A stretch of 64,000 nt of DNA from Hymenobacter armeniacus (lineage in GTDB: Bacteria > Bacteroidota > Bacteroidia > Cytophagales > Hymenobacteraceae): the NCBI RefSeq assembly GCF_014699055.1, contig NZ_JACXAC010000005.1:558001-622000 (forward strand), given 5' to 3'. Position 1 is the first letter of the stretch. The number at the start of each line of letters is the position of its first letter. The notes beneath the pieces were generated by a model. That model saw only the letters and a list, made by a program, of their open reading frames with translations, was not told where the DNA came from and ran no database searches. Both the position numbers and the translations under genes were made by a program. Shown piece after piece: positions 35,440 through 44,343 of this stretch.

Positions 35440-36999
35440 CTACAGCCCCAGCCGCTCGCGCAGCTGCTGATACAGCTTTTCGCCGTCGCTGGGGTGGTAG
35501 GCGCTGGCTTCCACCAGCCTTCCATTCTTATCGAAAATCATGTAAGTGGGCAGGTAAGGAATTACCTTCTCCAGCGACTTCTGCACGGCCTCCGAGGCCA
35601 GGTAGTGGGCACCGCGCAGGTTGTTCTTAGCCGCCAGCGCCGCCCACTTCTCCCGGAAGCCGGGCTTGTCGACGGAGATGTACAGCACCTCAATGCCGTT
35701 TTTGCTGGCAAACTCGTGCAGGCCGGGCTCGTGCCGGAACTCGGCAATGCACGGCCCGCACCACGACGCCCAGAAATCGACAAACACCGGCCGGCCCGCA
35801 AACTGCTGGCGCACCAGCCCCGCCAGCGTCCGCACCGTGTCGAGGCCCGGCGCAGGGGCAAAGGCCAGCGCCCGCGCGCCGGGCGCCAGCGTGCCAAAGG
35901 TCAGGTTCTGGCCCGCCACTACCGCCGTAGGCCCGTTCTTGGGCAAGGACTTGGCAATGATGGGATTATACGGACTTGCCGGAAACAGCCGCCGGTAGTC
36001 GGCCGCTACTTTGGCAAAGTCGGCCGGGCTCATGGCATTGAAGGCCAGCGCCGTGAGTAGCATGTCGCCCACGGCATGGCCCTGCGCAGCAGCGGGCAGG
36101 TAGTCGTAGCGGCTCATGCCCGAGTTCACCTGCGCAAACTGCGGGGTGTAACCGGCCCAGGTGCGGGCCGTGGGCGAGGGGCCGGGCAGCACGCCCTGCT
36201 CGCGCAGCCCCGCTACTATGGCCAGATTGCCCAGCGAACTGTAGCGGTAGCGGGGCAGGGCGGGGTTGTAGCGGGCGCACAGGGTCTGGGTCAGTTGGCG
36301 GGCTTCTGCCTCGGGCATTTGCAGATGCAGGTTGGCCTTGGCGGAGTCTTTAAAATGAAAGGCTAACGCATTGCCCGACCAGTAGAGCAGGCGTTGCTCC
36401 ACTTCGGCCGTCAGCACCTCGTAGCAGCGCTGACTGATACTGTGCGCCTTCAGCGCGGCCGTGAGCAAGGCCTTGGGCTTGGTCGTTTCGGCTTCCAGGG
36501 CCGCCAGCACGGCTGCGGCCGTAGGCGCGCTGGCCAGCACCGTGCCGATGCGCTCGCCGCTGGCGAGGCCGCCACTCAGCAACTGGCCCTGCTCCAGCAG
36601 GTTGTTGCCGGCGGCGTTGGCGCCCGTGTACACCACCGTCGGCGGCGCGTTGCCCACCCCGGGCGTCAGGCTGAAGGTGACGTGGGCCCCCGGCTCCACA
36701 AATGACAGGTTGCGCGGCACGTACTTGCCATTGTAGCGCACAAAGCCCGTTTGCCCGTGCCGCAACTGGTAGCGGATGCGCCCGCCGCGCACCACCGCCT
36801 CGTTGGGCCCGTCGGTGAAAAAGTAGTTCAGCGGCACGCCCGGCAGGGGCTCGAAAATAGCCGCCGTAGTCGAGTCCGGCACACCGGTAAACCGGCCTTC
36901 GATGACGACCGACGCGGCGGTCGAAGCGGCTTTTTGGGCACGCAGCCAGCCCGGGGCGACGGCCAGCGCCGCCCCAAGCAGGCAAATTTGGTACTTCAT
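35440..36999 (-). CDS. TlpA-like thioredoxin-domain protein, exported
   Basis: The 519-aa protein has a signal peptide (MKYQICLLGAALAVAPGWLRA), a long N-terminal region without recognised enzyme motifs and a C-terminal thioredoxin fold (~375-515). The active site is FWASWCGPCIAEF, and PYLPTYMIFDKNGRL supplies the cis-Pro region. Such proteins keep periplasmic cysteines reduced. It starts 20 bp after blaR1, so it is probably the third gene of the blaI-blaR1 operon and under the same operators. The tandem CGPC site is intact. Confidence 0.88.
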   Translation of the reverse strand: MKYQICLLGAALAVAPGWLRAQKAASTAASVVIEGRFTGVPDSTTAAIFEPLPGVPLNYFFTDGPNEAVVRGGRIRYQLRHGQTGFVRYNGKYVPRNLSFVEPGAHVTFSLTPGVGNAPPTVVYTGANAAGNNLLEQGQLLSGGLASGERIGTVLASAPTAAAVLAALEAETTKPKALLTAALKAHSISQRCYEVLTAEVEQRLLYWSGNALAFHFKDSAKANLHLQMPEAEARQLTQTLCARYNPALPRYRYSSLGNLAIVAGLREQGVLPGPSPTARTWAGYTPQFAQVNSGMSRYDYLPAAAQGHAVGDMLLTALAFNAMSPADFAKVAADYRRLFPASPYNPIIAKSLPKNGPTAVVAGQNLTFGTLAPGARALAFAPAPGLDTVRTLAGLVRQQFAGRPVFVDFWASWCGPCIAEFRHEPGLHEFASKNGIEVLYISVDKPGFREKWAALAAKNNLRGAHYLASEAVQKSLEKVIPYLPTYMIFDKNGRLVEASAYHPSDGEKLYQQLRERLGL

Positions 37000-37019
37000 T
37001 GCAGAAAGAAGGGGAAGCG

Positions 37020-38963
37020 TTATTTTTGGTAACTGGTGTAGGATTCCGAGAGGTACTTACCTGCACCGTCGAACAGCACGTAGGCCGGCCGGCGGCCCAT
37101 CACAATTTCGGCCTGGTAGCGCGAGGGGCCGCCGTTGGGGTCTTTTACCTCCGATACGCGCAACAGGCGGGCCGAGGGGTAGTGCTGGGTGAGGTAGGCC
37201 AGCCCCGGGGCGGCCAGGTAAGGCACGCTGGCCGCCGGGGCCGGTGCGGCTGCGGCGGGGCTTATATCGTTGAATTTGTTGTTGAAAGCCAGCACTTCTG
37301 CGCTGTTCTCCTTGGCCTTGGTGGTCACAATGAGCACGCCATTGTTGGCCTCATCCCCAAAAATTTGACGGGCTTTCTCGTTGTCCTTAAATACGCTGAT
37401 ATTGGCAATGTTGTCAGGGCCAATATCTTTGATGTCACCAGTATAGCGCTGGCCATCTAAGTAAACCAGCGGGGCCAGCTTCTTGCCTGGGGTAACCAGG
37501 GTTTGCGCAGTGGCTGCCGCTCCAGCGGCCGACCGCGCCGCGCGGACTGTGGCCGGGGCATCTACTAATTGCTCCTGCGCGTTGAAATACAGCTTGTGCT
37601 TCTCGCCGTTGCGAGTCGTCACGCTGGCGTAGTACTGCACATGCGGCGCCTTCTCGGCTGCCTTTTCGCTGATGAAATAACCGCCAACAGTGCTGCCGGG
37701 GTAGGTTTTGGCAATGTAGGCCTTGATGCCTTCGGGCAACTGGTGGTCGGCCGGATTTACGGCTGGCTTAGGCGAAGCAACTGCCCTGCTGGCACGTTCC
37801 CGTGCTTCCGCCGCCGCCACTTTCTCGTTGAATGCCCGCACGTCGGCGCGGTTCTGATTCTGTTTTGAGGTAACAACCAGCACGTATTCGTCTTGCGGGT
37901 TCCCGGAGATTTTGCGGGCTTCTTCGCCTTCCAATGCAGTCATAAACGCTACATTTTCAACTCCGAGCTTAATTTCTTCTTCAACGGAACTTACCTTTCC
38001 GTCGAGGTAGTGGGTGGCGTGCTCCTCGTCTTGGTCTTGTTGAGCCAACGCTGCTTGGGTTGCCGCCGGCACCGCCGGCCCGGCGCCCTGCGCCCGCGCG
38101 CCCGAAAAGCCCAGCGTGGCGGCCAGCACCAACGGCCCGGCCACAAAATAGCGGGCCAGCTGCCCGGTCGAAGAAAGCGGTGTGTTCATCATAGCAACAC
38201 GGTTTTTGAGGGTTGGAAATGTGAAATGCGAAACGAGGGCCGGGCCCGGCTGTGCCTGGCTCAGGCGCAGCAAGCTGTATTGGTAGGCGCGCCGGTCGAG
38301 GCCCGACTGCAGGGCAGCGTGGTCGGCCAGGTATTCCAGGTTGTCGAGCAGGGCGCGGCGCAGCAGCCAGGCCGCGGGGTTGCACCAAGCCGCCGCCTGG
38401 GCCACGTGGGCCAGCAGCACATCGAGCGTGTGCCAGTGGCGCACGTGCACCTGCTCATGGCGCAGCACGGCCGTCAGTTCCAGGGCGGGGTGTTGGGCTG
38501 GATTGAGGTAAATGGTTGACCCAAACGAGAACGGGCTGACGTCGCCGGGCAGCACCCGCACGGCCACGCCGCTCACCACCGCCGGCCGCGAAAGCCGCCG
38601 CAGCCGCGCCAGCGACAGCAGCTGCACCAGCAACCGCCCCAGCCCCAGGGCCACGCCCGCGCCGTACACGGCCAACGCCACGGCATTCCAGTCAATGGGC
38701 GCCGAAGGGGCGGCCGTCGGTTCGGTCGCCGGGCCGGTGGCCGTATCCATCAGCACCACCGCCACGGGCGCGGCCGGCTCCGGCGGCAGCAGCGCCGGCA
38801 CCGGCAGTAGCGGATACACCGCCGAAAACAGCAGCGCAAAAAGTAGATAGAACCGGTTCAAGCGGAAAAACGTGAGCCGGCGCAACAGCCCAAAGTAGGC
38901 CAGTGCGAACAGCAGCAGCGCGCCGTTGGCCTTCAGCAGATACAGGAGCGTGGGCGACAGCAT
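37020..38963 (-). CDS. BlaR1/MecR1-like M56 metallopeptidase with two TonB-plug-like C-terminal repeats
   Basis: The 647-aa protein has four membrane helices in the first ~295 residues, and the zinc-peptidase motif LRHEQVHVRHWH (HEQVH at 169-173) with the later LEYLADHAAL. The helix at ~273-295 ends in ARAQ. The periplasmic part is unlike a beta-lactam sensor. It has two plug-like repeats (YLDGKV...ARKISGNPQDEYVLVVTSK and YLDGQRY...ARQIFGDEANNGVLIVTTK) and two PepSY-like segments (IKAYIAKTYPGSTVGGY and LAYLTQHYPSARLLRVSEV). It should sense a periplasmic signal and cleave or inactivate BlaI; the ligand is unknown. It is 2 bp from blaI. Confidence 0.88.
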   Translation of the reverse strand: MLSPTLLYLLKANGALLLFALAYFGLLRRLTFFRLNRFYLLFALLFSAVYPLLPVPALLPPEPAAPVAVVLMDTATGPATEPTAAPSAPIDWNAVALAVYGAGVALGLGRLLVQLLSLARLRRLSRPAVVSGVAVRVLPGDVSPFSFGSTIYLNPAQHPALELTAVLRHEQVHVRHWHTLDVLLAHVAQAAAWCNPAAWLLRRALLDNLEYLADHAALQSGLDRRAYQYSLLRLSQAQPGPALVSHFTFPTLKNRVAMMNTPLSSTGQLARYFVAGPLVLAATLGFSGARAQGAGPAVPAATQAALAQQDQDEEHATHYLDGKVSSVEEEIKLGVENVAFMTALEGEEARKISGNPQDEYVLVVTSKQNQNRADVRAFNEKVAAAEARERASRAVASPKPAVNPADHQLPEGIKAYIAKTYPGSTVGGYFISEKAAEKAPHVQYYASVTTRNGEKHKLYFNAQEQLVDAPATVRAARSAAGAAATAQTLVTPGKKLAPLVYLDGQRYTGDIKDIGPDNIANISVFKDNEKARQIFGDEANNGVLIVTTKAKENSAEVLAFNNKFNDISPAAAAPAPAASVPYLAAPGLAYLTQHYPSARLLRVSEVKDPNGGPSRYQAEIVMGRRPAYVLFDGAGKYLSESYTSYQK

Positions 38964-38965
38964 GG

Positions 38966-39334
38966 CTACTCCTCCTTCTTGCTTTCGATGAGCTTGATAA
39001 TCTCCTGCAGCTCTTCGGCGCTGATTTTGTTGTCTTGCGCGAAAAACGACACCAACTCCTTATAGGAGTTCTGGAAGTGCTGCTTCACCAGCGTGCCCAG
39101 GGAGCGGCGCTGGTAGTCGTCGGCCGACACCACGGGCACAAAGCGGTAGGAATTGCCCAGCTTTTCGGCGCGCACGTAGCCCTTGCGCTCCAGGTTGCGC
39201 AGGGTGCTGGCCAGCGTGGTGTAGGGCGGGCGCGGCGCGGGCAGCTGGTCGAGCACGTCTTTCACAAAGCCGCCGGCGGGCAGCGGCCACAGCACGCGCA
39301 GGGCGTCTTCTTCGGGTTGGGTGAGGCGTTCCAT
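38966..39334 (-). CDS. BlaI/MecI/CopY-family repressor
   Basis: The 122-aa winged-helix repressor begins LTQPEEDALRVLWPLPAGGFVKD. The recognition helix lies in PYTTLASTLRNLERKGYV (~37-54). The C-terminal dimerisation helices include the LVSFFAQDNKISAEELQEI segment. Proteolysis of such repressors by the M56 partner relieves repression. Two perfect palindromes with TACGA half-sites lie in its own promoter, which implies autoregulation of blaI-blaR1 and the TlpA-like gene. Confidence 0.93.
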   Translation of the reverse strand: MERLTQPEEDALRVLWPLPAGGFVKDVLDQLPAPRPPYTTLASTLRNLERKGYVRAEKLGNSYRFVPVVSADDYQRRSLGTLVKQHFQNSYKELVSFFAQDNKISAEELQEIIKLIESKKEE

Positions 39335-39354
39335 AAAGCCGGTGAACTAGTTAA

Positions 39355-39398
39355 TTACGATGATGTCGTAAATCTACGAAAATTTCGTAATTGTCAAA
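39355..39398 (-). promoter_or_regulatory. blaI promoter with two BlaI-type operators
   Basis: Operator 1 is TTACGA-TGATG-TCGTAA (39355-39371, perfect 17-bp dyad). Operator 2 is TACGAAA-A-TTTCGTA (39375-39389, perfect 15-bp dyad). Their centres are 19 bp apart, about two helical turns. On the minus strand TTTG (39395-39398), 18 bp and TAGATTTA (39369-39376) form the promoter. Operator 2 fills the spacer and operator 1 overlaps the -7 box and the start region. A repressor bound to either should block transcription. Confidence 0.8.
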
Positions 39399-39430
39399 CG
39401 GCCCGGCTGGAAATATGTTGTGATGAAATG

Positions 39431-39467
39431 AAAAAAGGCCTCCCCACGGATTGGGAAAGCCTTTTTT
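39431..39467 (-). terminator. Intrinsic terminator of the family member 3 gene
   Basis: AAAAAAGGC (39431-39439) pairs with GCCTTTTTT (39459-39467), with an inner TCCC/GGGA. It lies about 40 bp beyond the stop at 39509 and has T-runs on both strands, so it also insulates the blaI promoter. Confidence 0.78.
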
Positions 39468-39508
39468 GGTAAGAAAAATATTGCAGGAACAGTGCGATGC
39501 TTGCCGAC

Positions 39509-39940
39509 TTAGGAACCCACTTTGTCGGTCTGCTGAATCTGCAGCCACCGAATGGCCGCGCCTTCATCACCAAAAAACGAAATGGCGAAGGGCTTGTCGT
39601 CGTAGGCTTCGGCCGACACGTAGCCCGGCTGGTTCACAATGGCGTTGTGCAGCGCGGGCCCCACCAGATAGGCCACATACAGCCGCCCGTCGAGCCGCCG
39701 CGCCATGTCCGGAAAAAACTTGGTCAGCAGCCACTCGGTCGTGGAGGGGTCGTTGAGGGTGCGGCGGCGAATGTCTTGCAGCCAGAAGCGCGCCCTGTTG
39801 TCCAGGGCCGCGTCGGTCATTTGCTGGTACACGGACGGCAACTCGCGCGGGTCCGGCTGGTAGCCCCAGCGGCCCACCAGTATGTCGAGGTCGTCGCGGT
39901 AGGTGAACTCAATGAGCGGCGCGGGAAGGTCAGAAGTCAT
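39509..39940 (-). CDS. Uncharacterised ~140-aa protein, paralog family member 3
   Basis: The 143-aa protein starts MTSDLPAPLIEFTYRDD; 14 more upstream codons are open. It shares the pattern of the gene at 1743-2171: LVGRWGY, WLQDIRRRTLND, EWLLTKFFP, LYVAYLVGP and DEGAAIRWLQ. No membrane or signal segment is seen. It is transcribed towards its own strong terminator and follows the MFS pump gene by 66 bp. Function is unknown; the conserved WLxDxRRRT block is the best candidate for a functional site. Confidence 0.7.
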   Translation of the reverse strand: MTSDLPAPLIEFTYRDDLDILVGRWGYQPDPRELPSVYQQMTDAALDNRARFWLQDIRRRTLNDPSTTEWLLTKFFPDMARRLDGRLYVAYLVGPALHNAIVNQPGYVSAEAYDDKPFAISFFGDEGAAIRWLQIQQTDKVGS

Positions 39941-40006
39941 GGGCAAAAATCGGTCTTGCGCAAGGTACACGGCCGGCGGCACATGGGGGTTGCCTTGCCC
40001 GGGGCC

Positions 40007-41263
40007 TTAGTGAGCCGGCATGGCATCGGCGGGCGCCGCGGCCACTTCCACGGGCGGGTGCCGCCGAAACGAGCGCAGGGCCAGCCCCGCGCTGGCCAGC
40101 GCCATCACCGCCCCCAGCACAAACGGCGCCCCCGGAAAATGCACCGGCGCGCCTTCGCGGGTGAAGTAGCGGAACAGGCCCGTCATCAGCAGCGGGCCCA
40201 CTACGCCGGTCACGCTCATCAGGCTGGTGAGGGCGCCTTGCAGCTCGCCCTGCTCGTTGGCCGGCACTTGGCCCGAAATGGTGCTTTGCAGCGCCGGCCC
40301 CGCAATGCCGCCCAGGCAGTAGGGGGCCAGAAACGCCAGCATCAGCCAGCCCCGCCAGGCAAAGGCAAACAGCACAAAGCCCACCGTGTAGCACAGCAGC
40401 CCCACCACAATGGCCCGCGCCGCGCCCAGCTTCGGAATGGCCACGCGCACCAGACCGCCCTGCACCAGGGCCGAAAACAACCCGATGACGCCCAGCGAAA
40501 TGCCCACCATACCTTCGCCCCAGCCAAATTTCAGCTCGGTGTAAAACGTCCAGACCGACTGCACCGACGAGCCCGCCAAGTAAATCAGCACCAGCGAGGC
40601 CACCAGCGCCAGCACCGCCGGGTAGCGCTTCAGCCGCAGCAGCGAGGCCACGGGGTTGGCCCGGGCCCACTCGAAGGCCCGGCGCTTGGCCGGCGCCAGC
40701 GACTCGGGCAGCACCAGCAGCCCGTACAGGAAGTTGCACAAGCTCAGCGCCGCGGCCACCATAAACGGCGTGCGGGCGCCAAAGCCCGCCAGCAGCCCGC
40801 CCACCGTGGGCCCAATGATGAATCCCAGGCCAAAGGCCACGCCCACCATGCCAAAGTTCTGGGCCCGGTTTTCGGGCGTGCTGATGTCGGCAATGTATGC
40901 CGTGGCCGTGGTGAAGCTGGCCCCCGTGATGCCCGCCACCACGCGACCCACAAACAGCCAGGCCAGGGTGGGGGCAAAGCTCAGAAAGATGTAGTCGAGT
41001 CCCAGCCCGAGCAGCGCGGCCAGCAACACCGGCCGCCGCCCCAGCTTGTCGCTGAGCCCGCCCATCACCGGTGCAAAGCAGAACTGCGCCCCGGCGTAGG
41101 CAAACGTGAGCCAGCCCGAGTACACGGCCGCCTGGCTCAGCCCCTCGCCCGTGAGCTGCCGAATGAGCGTGGGCACCACCGGAATGATGATGCCGAGCCC
41201 GCTGACGTCAATCAGCAGCGTAACGAAAATGAACCCAAGGGCAGGCGAGCGCTGAGACGGCAT
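40007..41263 (-). CDS. MFS drug-efflux-like transporter (TetA/TCR type)
   Basis: The 418-aa protein has 12 predicted membrane helices. It shows the MFS signatures GGLSDKLGRRPVLL between TM2 and TM3 and DVSGLGIIIPVVP in TM1, as in TCR/Tet-class multidrug and tetracycline exporters. AYIADISTPENRAQNFGMVG after TM4 is also typical of this class. The substrate is unknown, and housekeeping members are common in the phylum. The C-terminal ~25 residues are Pro/Ala-rich. Confidence 0.88.
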   Translation of the reverse strand: MPSQRSPALGFIFVTLLIDVSGLGIIIPVVPTLIRQLTGEGLSQAAVYSGWLTFAYAGAQFCFAPVMGGLSDKLGRRPVLLAALLGLGLDYIFLSFAPTLAWLFVGRVVAGITGASFTTATAYIADISTPENRAQNFGMVGVAFGLGFIIGPTVGGLLAGFGARTPFMVAAALSLCNFLYGLLVLPESLAPAKRRAFEWARANPVASLLRLKRYPAVLALVASLVLIYLAGSSVQSVWTFYTELKFGWGEGMVGISLGVIGLFSALVQGGLVRVAIPKLGAARAIVVGLLCYTVGFVLFAFAWRGWLMLAFLAPYCLGGIAGPALQSTISGQVPANEQGELQGALTSLMSVTGVVGPLLMTGLFRYFTREGAPVHFPGAPFVLGAVMALASAGLALRSFRRHPPVEVAAAPADAMPAH

Positions 41264-41468
41264 AACACAAATGCTAAATACGATAGCAAAGATGGCTGAT
41301 TAAACTGGTATTTCGGAGCCCTTCCGCTGCTGGCGGCTGTCCATAAGTAGCATGGGCGCGGGGGAATTTCGGCGCGGCGGCTATCCATTTGCAGGCCGTT
41401 GGCGTATGAGGCGCAAGTCCCGGCCCGTCCGGGTTTCCCTCCGATTTTACTTCATCCCCTTTTTTGCC

Positions 41469-41663
41469 ATGAATCAGAAACGCACTTTTGGCAGCATTCT
41501 CACCGTGTTGGGCATCATCGGCATCATCATCGGCGCCCTCGCTTTCCTGGGCGTGGGCGGCATTGGCCTGAGCAAGATGAACTCCATCGTCCCGTTTGTG
41601 GTGGGCCTCATCTTCTTTTTTGCCGGCATCAACCTGGTGAAGACCACCGGCGACCGCGCCTAG
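41469..41663 (+). CDS. Small two-helix membrane protein
   Basis: The 64-aa protein, starting MNQKRTFGS, has two hydrophobic helices (~8-30 and ~37-55) joined by a short loop (LSKMNS). It ends KTTGDRA. The ATG is chosen over 39 upstream codons that look non-coding. I recognise no functional family, although similar short proteins are common in Bacteroidota. It precedes the tRNA gene. Confidence 0.65.
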   Translation: MNQKRTFGSILTVLGIIGIIIGALAFLGVGGIGLSKMNSIVPFVVGLIFFFAGINLVKTTGDRA

Positions 41664-41741
41664 CGCAGGCAGGCACCTAAAAAATTATTTCCTGTCCGCT
41701 AAGGCGTTATCAGCGCTGGGCAAGAAATATGAGCCAAATAA

Positions 41742-41771
41742 TTGACATCCCAGAAAATCCCCGTACTTTTG
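41742..41771 (+). promoter_or_regulatory. Promoter of the initiator tRNA gene
   Basis: TTGACA at 41742-41747 and TACTTTTG at 41764-41771 (19 bp between TTG and TA) are a full match to the Bacteroidota TTG/TAnnTTTG promoter. The box ends 13 bp before the tRNA 5' end. Confidence 0.85.
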
Positions 41772-41784
41772 CAGAACCAAACAG

Positions 41785-41857
<73 letters not shown>

Positions 41858-41864
41858 CCTAAGA

Positions 41865-41897
41865 AAAGGCCGTTTCCAATAAGGAAACGGCCTTTTT
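41865..41897 (+). terminator. Intrinsic terminator of the tRNA gene
   Basis: A 13-bp stem AAAGGCCGTTTCC / GGAAACGGCCTTT (41865-41877 with 41883-41895) with a 5-nt loop runs into a T-rich tail. The A-rich 5' flank makes it usable from the minus strand too. Confidence 0.9.
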
Positions 41898-41974
41898 CTT
41901 TTCCCATGGCGCAAAGGGAACACGGCCTCACTTAAATCCACCAAGTTTGAGGGAAAGATGGTTAATCAACGACC

Positions 41975-42793
41975 TTACTTGTCCTGCACCGCGACTGGAG
42001 GCGCCGCTGCCGCCGTGGAAGAATCAGGGTGCACCCACCCGCTGATTTCTTGATAATCGCCGCTTTCAGTGAGCCCTCCGCCCAATCGGGTGGTTTTCTG
42101 GTACCCAGCGTTGAAATAGTAGCGGCCCGACTGGGCGTGGTAGTTACCAATGCCTTGGCCCAGCTGCCGATAAGCTACGGCCGAACGATGCGGTGCAAAA
42201 GTCAGGCGAAGCTGTTGCAACTGGTGCGACCGAGGGTTTAATGTAACGCGGAGCTGTATGGCCCCGTCCGTGTCGTCGAGCACGGGCAGGGTGGCGGCAA
42301 ATGCGGTGGCTTCGCGCTGAACGTTTTGCAGCGGCACGCTCCGCTGGCCGGGGGCCGGCCCCGGTGTACTCCCGGTCACCGGTTTTGTGGCCGTTGTCCC
42401 TACCGCTTCGGCCGCGCCTTTCTCCTGGGGTGGGCACACCCATTGCGTTGCTTTGCTGCCGCGCTGCACGGTGAGCACGCTGGAATGGGCCTCCTTGCGG
42501 AGGATGTCGCCGTGCTTCAGGTATACGCTTAACTCCAGGCTATCAGCCGATGCCGGGCCCACGTTGGCTGCTTCGGCCGCCACAAAGGCACTTACGTCGT
42601 ACTGGTTTTTGGTGTGTCCGTTAAAGAAAAAGCTGTGGTAGCTACGGCTCTGCATGTGCCCCGTCACGCGCGCATTTACCGCCGTATCGTAACCGATGAC
42701 GATGCGCGGGAAGAACAAGCGGCTGCCATACGGAATGGCCAGGTAAAAAAGCAGGGCGATGGCCCCCAGCGCGAGGATGTAGGCGGGTCTCAT
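41975..42793 (-). CDS. Uncharacterised protein with N-terminal membrane anchor
   Basis: The 272-aa protein has one N-terminal helix (~4-22, YILALGAIALLFYLAIPYG) and a soluble part. A low-complexity Thr/Pro/Gly linker (~130-150) splits it in two. The C-terminal section has IQLRVTLNPRSHQLQQLRLT and YYFNAGYQKT. I recognise no family. Its ATG overlaps the stop of the phytoene-desaturase-like gene (ATGA), so the two are translationally coupled, but no shared function is evident. Confidence 0.65.
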   Translation of the reverse strand: MRPAYILALGAIALLFYLAIPYGSRLFFPRIVIGYDTAVNARVTGHMQSRSYHSFFFNGHTKNQYDVSAFVAAEAANVGPASADSLELSVYLKHGDILRKEAHSSVLTVQRGSKATQWVCPPQEKGAAEAVGTTATKPVTGSTPGPAPGQRSVPLQNVQREATAFAATLPVLDDTDGAIQLRVTLNPRSHQLQQLRLTFAPHRSAVAYRQLGQGIGNYHAQSGRYYFNAGYQKTTRLGGGLTESGDYQEISGWVHPDSSTAAAAPPVAVQDK

Positions 42794-44244
42794 GCCGCCA
42801 AGATACCGGGCAGGCGTACGTTAAACACGTCGGCCAGGGCGCGGCGCGCGGCGTGGTAGCCGCACATGCCGTGCACGCCCCCGCCGGGCGGCGTCGACGA
42901 AGAGCACAGGTAGAGCCCCTTGGCCGACGTTTGGTAGGGCGACAGGCGCAGCACCGGCCGCGTAAACAGCTGCCCGATGTCGAGCACGCCGCCGTTGATG
43001 TCGCCGCCCACGTAGTTGGGATTGTGGGCTTCCATCTGGGCGGGGTTCATGGTGTGGCGGGCCAGAATACGCTCCCGAAAGCCCGGCGCAAAACGCTCCA
43101 CTTGTTGCTCAATGGCCTGGGTCATGTCGTGCGTGGAGCCGTGGGGCACATGGCAATAGGCCCAGGCCGTATGCTGGCGCGCCGGCGCCCGCGTGGCGTC
43201 GAAGAGGCTTTGCTGGGCCAGCAGCACGAAGGGCCGCTCGGGGTGGTGGCCGTCCCAGGTGAGCTGTTCGGCGTGGGTGATTTCCTCCAGCGTGTTGCCC
43301 AGGTGCACCGTGCCCGCCCGGCGGCACTCGGGGGCGGTGAAGGGAATGGGCTCGGCCAGGGCCCAGTCAATTTTAAAGACGCCCATGCCGTAGCGGTAGC
43401 GCGCCAATTGCCACTTGTAGAGCGACGACAGCTGCTGCCCCGCAATGGCCAGCAGTTGCCGGGGCGTCACGTCGAGCAGCACCGCGTGCGCCGACGGCAG
43501 CTGGCGCAGCGATTTGACATAAAACCCCGTTTCGACCTGGCCGCCCAGCGACGTGAAATAGGACGTGAGCGCCGCCGCAATTTGCTGCGAGCCGCCCCGA
43601 GGCACCGGCCAGCCGCCCACGTGCCCCAGCGCCAGCAGCACCAGCCCAATGGCCGACGTGGCCACGCTGCTCAGCGGCAGCTGCGCGTGCGCCGCCATGC
43701 CTGCCCACAGGCCCCGGGCTTCGGGGGTGGTGAAGTAGCGGTTGGCCAGCAGCTGGGCCGGCAACAAGCCTTTCAGGCCGAAGCGGGCCATGGCGAGCGG
43801 GTGCGCTGGCAGGCGCAATGGTCCCAGGATGGCCGGCGCCAGGGCCCGCCAGTCGTTCACCACGGGGGCTACTAGTTGGCGGTAGGCGTCGGCGTCGGCG
43901 CCCAGGTCGGCGGCGGTTTCGACCAATGAAGAGTGCAGCGCGGCCGCCGTGCCGTTGGCAAAAGGATGGGCCGCGGCCACCGGTGGGTACATAAATTCCA
44001 GGCCGTGGGCGGCCAGCGGCAGCGTGCGAAAAAACGGCGACTCGGCCGCCAGCGGGTGCACCGCTGAGCAGATGTCGTGCTTGAAGCCGGGCAGCGTCAG
44101 CTCAGCCGTGCGCAGGCCGCCGCCCACCGTGTCCTTGCCTTCGAGCAGCAGCACCGACAGCCCCTGCTGCTGCAGCGTGATGGCGGCGGCCAGCCCGTTG
44201 GGGCCCGAGCCGACCACAATGGCGTCAAAATCGCGCTTGGTCAA
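42790..44244 (-). CDS. FAD-dependent oxidoreductase, phytoene-desaturase/PYROXD2-like
   Basis: The 484-aa protein has an N-terminal dinucleotide fold (VVGSGPNGLAAAITLQ, then LLLEGKDTVGGGLRT) and the C-terminal flavin motif LYLCSSSTPPGGGVHGMCGYHAA. This is the pattern of the phytoene dehydrogenase-related NAD(P)/FAD family. It may act on isoprenoids or other lipids, but no carotenoid genes are nearby. The only reasonable start is a TTG at 44244 (TTG-ACC-AAG); there is no ATG before the FAD motif. It overlaps the next gene by 4 bp. Confidence 0.85.
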   Translation of the reverse strand: MTKRDFDAIVVGSGPNGLAAAITLQQQGLSVLLLEGKDTVGGGLRTAELTLPGFKHDICSAVHPLAAESPFFRTLPLAAHGLEFMYPPVAAAHPFANGTAAALHSSLVETAADLGADADAYRQLVAPVVNDWRALAPAILGPLRLPAHPLAMARFGLKGLLPAQLLANRYFTTPEARGLWAGMAAHAQLPLSSVATSAIGLVLLALGHVGGWPVPRGGSQQIAAALTSYFTSLGGQVETGFYVKSLRQLPSAHAVLLDVTPRQLLAIAGQQLSSLYKWQLARYRYGMGVFKIDWALAEPIPFTAPECRRAGTVHLGNTLEEITHAEQLTWDGHHPERPFVLLAQQSLFDATRAPARQHTAWAYCHVPHGSTHDMTQAIEQQVERFAPGFRERILARHTMNPAQMEAHNPNYVGGDINGGVLDIGQLFTRPVLRLSPYQTSAKGLYLCSSSTPPGGGVHGMCGYHAARRALADVFNVRLPGILAA

Positions 44245-44291
44245 GGGAGTGAGGTGTTGGGGTGAAGTGAGCTGTCGTGGCCATTAAACGA

Positions 44292-44319
44292 AAAAGGCCC
44301 GGCAACTGCCGGACCTTTT
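44292..44319 (-). terminator. Intrinsic terminator after the DUF6770-like gene
   Basis: An imperfect stem AAAGGCCCGGCA / TGCCGGACCTTT with one mismatch lies about 25 bp beyond the stop at 44344. On the minus strand CGTTTAAT follows AAAAA-derived T residues. It separates this operon from the oxidoreductase gene. Confidence 0.7.
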
Positions 44320-44343
44320 CTGCTGAACCGCAACCAAAGTTGC

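Noticed and set aside
39497..41299. 600-codon plus-strand frame opposite family member 3 and the MFS pump
   Set aside because: Low-complexity His/Arg/Gln-rich translation, typical of a shadow frame; both genes on the other strand have strong family evidence.
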